Below, in pieces: positions 7,495-9,657 of a stretch of DNA of 9,657 bases. The notes under the pieces were generated by a model. It ran no database searches and was not told where the DNA came from. It saw only the letters and a list, made by a program, of their open reading frames with translations. Location of the stretch: the NCBI GenBank assembly GCA_003235435.1, contig QJWF01000108.1:1-9657 (forward strand). The letters run 5' to 3'. The translations under genes and the position numbers were made by a program. The stretch is from Nitrosomonadales bacterium (GTDB lineage: Bacteria > Pseudomonadota > Gammaproteobacteria > Burkholderiales > Gallionellaceae). Within the stretch, counting starts at the first letter, position 1. Every line of letters starts with the position of its first letter.

Positions 7495-8892
7495 ATGCGT
7501 CTTTTGGAAAAAGCTGGCCTGGTCGGTATAGGCTTGGTCGCGGGCATCGCGGGTAGCCTGCACTTCGCCGCTATTGCGGACAAGGAAACAATCGCGACAC
7601 CGCTTCCTGTAGAAGAATTGCGAGCATTTACAGAAGTGTTCGGTCGTATCAAGAGTGATTACGTCGAACCGGTCACTGACAAGAAACTTATCACGGAAGC
7701 CATCACCGGCATGCTGAATGGCCTCGATCCGCATTCAGCATTTCTTGATGCTGACGCATTCAAGGAACTGCAAGTCGGTACGCACGGCGAATTTGGCGGA
7801 CTCGGCATCGAGGTCGGCATGGAGGACGGCTTGGTAAAGGTAGTTTCTCCGATTGAGGACACCCCTGCCTTCAATGCCGGCATCAAGAGCGGAGACCTGA
7901 TCATCAAGCTGGATGACACACTGGTCAAGGGAATGACACTCGAGGATGCTGTCAAGCGCATGCGCGGAAAACCCGGCAGCAAGATCACGCTGACCGTCAC
8001 GCGCAAGAATGAACCCAAATTGCTGACTTTTACTATTACGCGCGCAATCATAAAAGTGCAGAGCGTAAAATCAAAGTTGGTCGAGCCCGGTTACGGATTC
8101 ATACGCATCACCCAGTTCCAGGAGAAAACCGGCGAGAATCTGGCAACTGCGCTTGAGAATCTGCACAAGGAGAACAAGGGCGCTTTGAAAGGCCTTGTGC
8201 TGGATCTGCGCAACGATCCCGGTGGTTTGCTCACCGGTGCTGTGGGTGTATCCGCCGCATTCCTGGATAAGGATGCGCTTGTTGTTTACACCGAAGGGCG
8301 CACCGATGATGCCAAGATGCGTCTGACCGCCAGCCCCGAGAATTATCTGCGCGGCAACGGCAATAAGGATTACATCAGGAATATTCCGGATGAAGCAAGA
8401 ACCGTCCCTATGGTCGTATTGGTGAATGGCGGCTCGGCTTCGGCATCTGAAATCGTCGCCGGCGCGTTGCAGGATCACAAGCGCGCAGTGATCATGGGCA
8501 CGCAGACATTCGGGAAGGGTTCAGTGCAAACCATATTGCCACTAGGCAACAATACTGCGATCAAACTTACCACGGCACGCTATTACACTCCCGGCGGTCG
8601 CTCCATACAAGCCAAGGGCATCGAGCCTGACATACAAGTGGAAGATCCTGCCACCGGTAATGATGACGGCGTATTCCATCTGCGCGAGGCTGATCTGGAC
8701 AAGCACTTGATCAATGACAGGCCGTCGGACAGCAAATCTGACAATACCGTTAAAAGCAAGATCTCCGCTCCAAAAGGCAACGGAGGAGAAACTGCAAGGC
8801 CTGTTCCCTCCGAGTTTGGCTCAAAGAGCGATTACCTGCTTAGTCAGGCACTGAACCTGCTCAAGGGTATACAGATACTGCAGGGCAAATGA
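7495..8892 (+). CDS. ctpA: Periplasmic C-terminal processing peptidase, S41 family
   Basis: This serine protease acts in the periplasm on C-terminal tails of envelope proteins. It has 465 residues. An N-terminal signal or anchor segment spans about 7-28; a PDZ domain covers roughly 92-183 (GEFGGLGIEVG, then PAFNAGIKSGDLIIKLDD); the S41 catalytic core runs about 195-385. The catalytic Ser/Lys dyad is Ser316 in NGGSASASEI and Lys341 in TFGKGSVQ, 25 residues apart as in E. coli Prc, with the supporting Gln345. RNDPGGLL and YYTPGGRSIQ are conserved core motifs. A low-complexity Ser/Lys/Gly linker follows at 408-440. The ATG at 7495 has a strong TGAGGA site overlapping the envC stop. Pairing with envC is common in proteobacteria and suggests coordinated peptidoglycan remodelling. 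Its substrates and any adaptor protein cannot be told from sequence. Confidence 0.95.
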   Translation: MRLLEKAGLVGIGLVAGIAGSLHFAAIADKETIATPLPVEELRAFTEVFGRIKSDYVEPVTDKKLITEAITGMLNGLDPHSAFLDADAFKELQVGTHGEFGGLGIEVGMEDGLVKVVSPIEDTPAFNAGIKSGDLIIKLDDTLVKGMTLEDAVKRMRGKPGSKITLTVTRKNEPKLLTFTITRAIIKVQSVKSKLVEPGYGFIRITQFQEKTGENLATALENLHKENKGALKGLVLDLRNDPGGLLTGAVGVSAAFLDKDALVVYTEGRTDDAKMRLTASPENYLRGNGNKDYIRNIPDEARTVPMVVLVNGGSASASEIVAGALQDHKRAVIMGTQTFGKGSVQTILPLGNNTAIKLTTARYYTPGGRSIQAKGIEPDIQVEDPATGNDDGVFHLREADLDKHLINDRPSDSKSDNTVKSKISAPKGNGGETARPVPSEFGSKSDYLLSQALNLLKGIQILQGK

Positions 8893-8913
8893 GATGTCAT
8901 CAGCAACGCCAAA

Positions 8914-9318
8914 ATGACCGATTCGTCTGAACTGCAAAAACAGCGTGACATAGTATTCAGCCAGGAACCGCCCGGCCAGATTGTTCGCGCCTATCAACTT
9001 TTATCCGGGTTGCCAAACTGCAAGGTCGAGTATGGCGACATCCCGAACTCTTTGCGCGTCACTTACAATCTGGAACACTACACCCTTGAGGGATTGGAGC
9101 ATGCATTGACCGAAGAAGGATTCCATCTCGACCACAGCGTATTGCGCAGCATCGAGCGCAATGTTATTTACTACAGCGAAGACACGATCTGCCATAACAT
9201 GGATATCCCGATGCAGTTCACTAAAAAAAAGATACGCGAGATATTCGTCAAGGCATATGAACATGAACCGCATGGCGATCATGACGACACTCCTCCTGAG
9301 CTGCGCGATTACAAATAG
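8914..9318 (+). CDS. Small conserved-looking protein of unknown function, HMA-like region and His-rich tail
   Basis: I do not recognise this 134-residue protein by name. It is probably real: it follows ctpA by 21 bp on the same strand, is followed by a terminator, and has no signal peptide, so it is likely cytoplasmic. Residues 22-73 (from GQIVRAYQLLSGLPNCKVEY through LEHALTEEGFHLD) have the beta-alpha-beta-beta-alpha-beta rhythm of heavy-metal-associated (ferredoxin-like) domains, but lack the CxxC metal site; Cys36 and Cys93 are the only cysteines. A basic helix lies at 103-113, followed by H117-x2-H120-x2-H123 and an acidic end, which could bind metal. The ribosome-binding site before the ATG at 8914 is weak. 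An earlier ATG at 8894 is out of frame and ends after seven codons. Metal handling is only a guess from fold pattern. Confidence 0.75.
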   Translation: MTDSSELQKQRDIVFSQEPPGQIVRAYQLLSGLPNCKVEYGDIPNSLRVTYNLEHYTLEGLEHALTEEGFHLDHSVLRSIERNVIYYSEDTICHNMDIPMQFTKKKIREIFVKAYEHEPHGDHDDTPPELRDYK

Positions 9319-9350
9319 CGCCCCAGTCAAGTCACAAATCAAACCCCATA

Positions 9351-9387
9351 AAACAAACAACCCGGTCTTGTGCCGGGTTGTTTGTTT
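9351..9387. terminator. Bidirectional hairpin terminator after the gpmI operon
   Basis: AAACAAACAACCCGG pairs perfectly with CCGGGTTGTTTGTTT around a 7-nt loop (15-bp stem). It begins 33 nt after the stop of the last operon gene, so it should end that transcript. The T-rich 3' arm serves as the U-tract in either direction, and the minus-strand reading continues TTTTAT, making it somewhat better that way. On the minus strand it follows a 5S-tail-like sequence. Confidence 0.85.
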
Positions 9388-9390
9388 GCA

Positions 9391-9438
9391 AGGACTCTGA
9401 CGCCTGCCCTGAGGTTGTCAAAGGGATGACCTACTTTG
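9391..9438 (-). repeat. 5S-rRNA-tail-like repeat, copy A, split by a 22-bp insert
   Basis: AGGACTCTGACG (9391-9402) and GATGACCTACTTTG (9425-9438) match copy B at 9581-9605 with one mismatch, but are separated here by 22 extra bases. On the minus strand the joined text reads AAAGTAGGTCATC...GTCAGAGTCCT, resembling the 3' end of betaproteobacterial 5S rRNA (GTGTGAAAGTAGGTCATCGTCAGGC-like, from memory). The rest of 5S is absent. The terminator at 9351-9387 follows 3 nt later on that strand. Confidence 0.6.
9403..9424. repeat. REP-like segment inside copy A
   Basis: CCTGAGGTTGTCAAAGG at its core differs at two of 17 positions from CCTGAGCTTGTCGAAGG, a repetitive extragenic sequence common in proteobacterial genomes. 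It sits exactly at the point where copy A is interrupted relative to copy B, so it looks inserted. Confidence 0.5.
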
Positions 9439-9451
9439 GTTACGACATCAC

Positions 9452-9466
9452 ATCGGCCGCGCCGAT
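9452..9466. repeat. Short hairpin ATCGGC-CGC-GCCGAT
   Basis: This is a perfect 6-bp stem with a 3-nt loop, lying between the two terminators. There is no U-tract and no associated gene. It may be part of the repeat cluster. Confidence 0.4.
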
Positions 9467-9482
9467 ATGAGTCTTCGCCGCA

Positions 9483-9506
9483 ACAAGCCGCTTCGCGGTG
9501 TCTTGT
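9483..9506. repeat. Imperfect hairpin with CCGC-TTC-GCGG tip
   Basis: ACAAG-CCGC pairs with GCGG-(TGT)-CTTGT around a TTC loop, giving 9 bp with a 3-nt bulge. The GC-rich tip and bulge are REP-like. No function is evident. Confidence 0.4.
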
Positions 9507-9537
9507 CACTTCGTTCAAGCAGTTCACTATCGAACGC

Positions 9538-9580
9538 CATAAACACAAAAGCCCTCGCGGGGAGGGCTTTTGTGTTTATG
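9538..9580. terminator. Second long hairpin terminator
   Basis: CATAAACACAAAAGCCCTC pairs perfectly with GAGGGCTTTTGTGTTTATG around a 5-nt loop (19-bp stem). It has the A-rich 5' arm, GC core and T-rich 3' arm of a bidirectional intrinsic terminator. On the minus strand it directly follows 5S-tail copy B, the order seen at the end of rRNA operons. No gene ends near it on the plus strand. Confidence 0.8.
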
Positions 9581-9605
9581 AGGAGTCTGACGATGACCTA
9601 CTTTG
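9581..9605 (-). repeat. 5S-rRNA-tail-like repeat, copy B
   Basis: On the minus strand this reads AAAGTAGGTCATCGTCAGA then CTCCT, an uninterrupted match to the end of betaproteobacterial 5S rRNA as I remember it. The sequence on the far side (9606-9657) is not 5S, so only about 20-25 nt of the tail is present. The terminator at 9538-9580 abuts it. Copy A lies 190 bp away in the same orientation. Confidence 0.6.
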
Positions 9606-9615
9606 CCTCCGGCCC

Positions 9616-9628
9616 GTCCCGTTGGGAC
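9616..9628. repeat. Short hairpin GTCCC-GTT-GGGAC
   Basis: A perfect 5-bp stem with a 3-nt loop, 1 bp before the larger palindrome at 9630-9651. The two may form one structured element that continues past the window edge. Confidence 0.35.
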
Positions 9629-9629
9629 T

Positions 9630-9651
9630 TAACATTCGCAAGCGAATGTTA
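9630..9651. repeat. 22-bp palindrome TAACATTCGC-AA-GCGAATGTTA
   Basis: This is a perfect 10-bp inverted repeat with a 2-nt centre, six bases from the right edge. It could be the end of a mobile or dispersed repeat element or a regulator site for a gene beyond the window; the sequence alone does not decide. Confidence 0.5.
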
Positions 9652-9657
9652 GCCTTC

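Larger units (their letters stand above)
9319..9657. other. Gene-free right end rich in hairpins and repeats
   Basis: No credible coding region is visible in these 339 bp. The stretch holds two long perfect hairpin terminators, two copies of a 5S-rRNA-tail-like sequence, a REP-like segment and four smaller inverted repeats. The short open frames here are products of those repeats; one minus-strand frame reads PFDNLRAG, close to the peptide often seen when such REP sequences are translated. Confidence 0.7.

Noticed and set aside
9339..9548. Minus-strand open frame containing PFDNLRAG
   Set aside because: This peptide is what REP-like DNA gives when translated; the frame crosses a terminator hairpin and repeats and has no domain.
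9581..9657. A complete 5S rRNA gene on the minus strand
   Set aside because: Only the last 20-25 nt resemble 5S; the bases before them form unrelated hairpins and lack the 5S core.
9630..9657. Integron attC-like site around GTTAGCC
   Set aside because: GTTAGCC does not fit the GTTRRRY core (third variable base is C), and no gene cassette or integrase is present.

Overview
The window reads as an ordinary chromosomal segment of a betaproteobacterium. Evidence for this is the gpmI-envC-ctpA cluster, the moderate GC content, and short stretches at the right end that resemble the 3' end of a betaproteobacterial 5S rRNA. Nitrosomonadales/Gallionellaceae-like is my best guess, from gene style rather than any search. 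No transposase, integrase, CRISPR array, tRNA or full rRNA gene is visible.

Left half, minus strand (1-4527): a three-gene efflux module read right to left. It consists of a small ArsR-family repressor (4225-4527), a periplasmic adaptor (3148-4170) and a large RND inner-membrane pump (1-3082, cut by the left edge after 1027 codons). No outer-membrane channel gene is inside the window. The repressor has two cysteines 66 residues apart, in the same contexts as the cysteine pair of the BigR/SqrR/HlyU/YgaV sulfane-sulfur/redox sensors. The gap between repressor and adaptor holds a good sigma70 promoter (TTGACC-N17-TATACT) whose -10 lies inside a perfect 8+8 bp palindrome. The module therefore looks like a pump switched on by persulfide or oxidative chemistry. 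That is the most interesting system here.

Centre (4528-4680): a divergent intergenic region with a perfect 14-bp palindrome and a candidate gpmI promoter.

Right half, plus strand (4681-9318): a compact operon. gpmI encodes the cofactor-independent phosphoglycerate mutase. envC, which overlaps it by ATGA, encodes a degenerate LytM murein-hydrolase activator. ctpA, 7 bp on, encodes a periplasmic S41 protease. A small unrecognised protein with an HMA-like fold and a His-rich tail follows 21 bp later. EnvC and CtpA both act in the envelope (septal peptidoglycan splitting and periplasmic proteolysis); gpmI is glycolytic and shares the transcript.

Right end (9319-9657): 339 bp without a gene. It holds two long perfect hairpin terminators, each followed on the minus-strand reading by a copy of a sequence like the 3' end of 5S rRNA. 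A REP-like 22-bp segment interrupts one copy, and several short hairpins lie between and beyond them.
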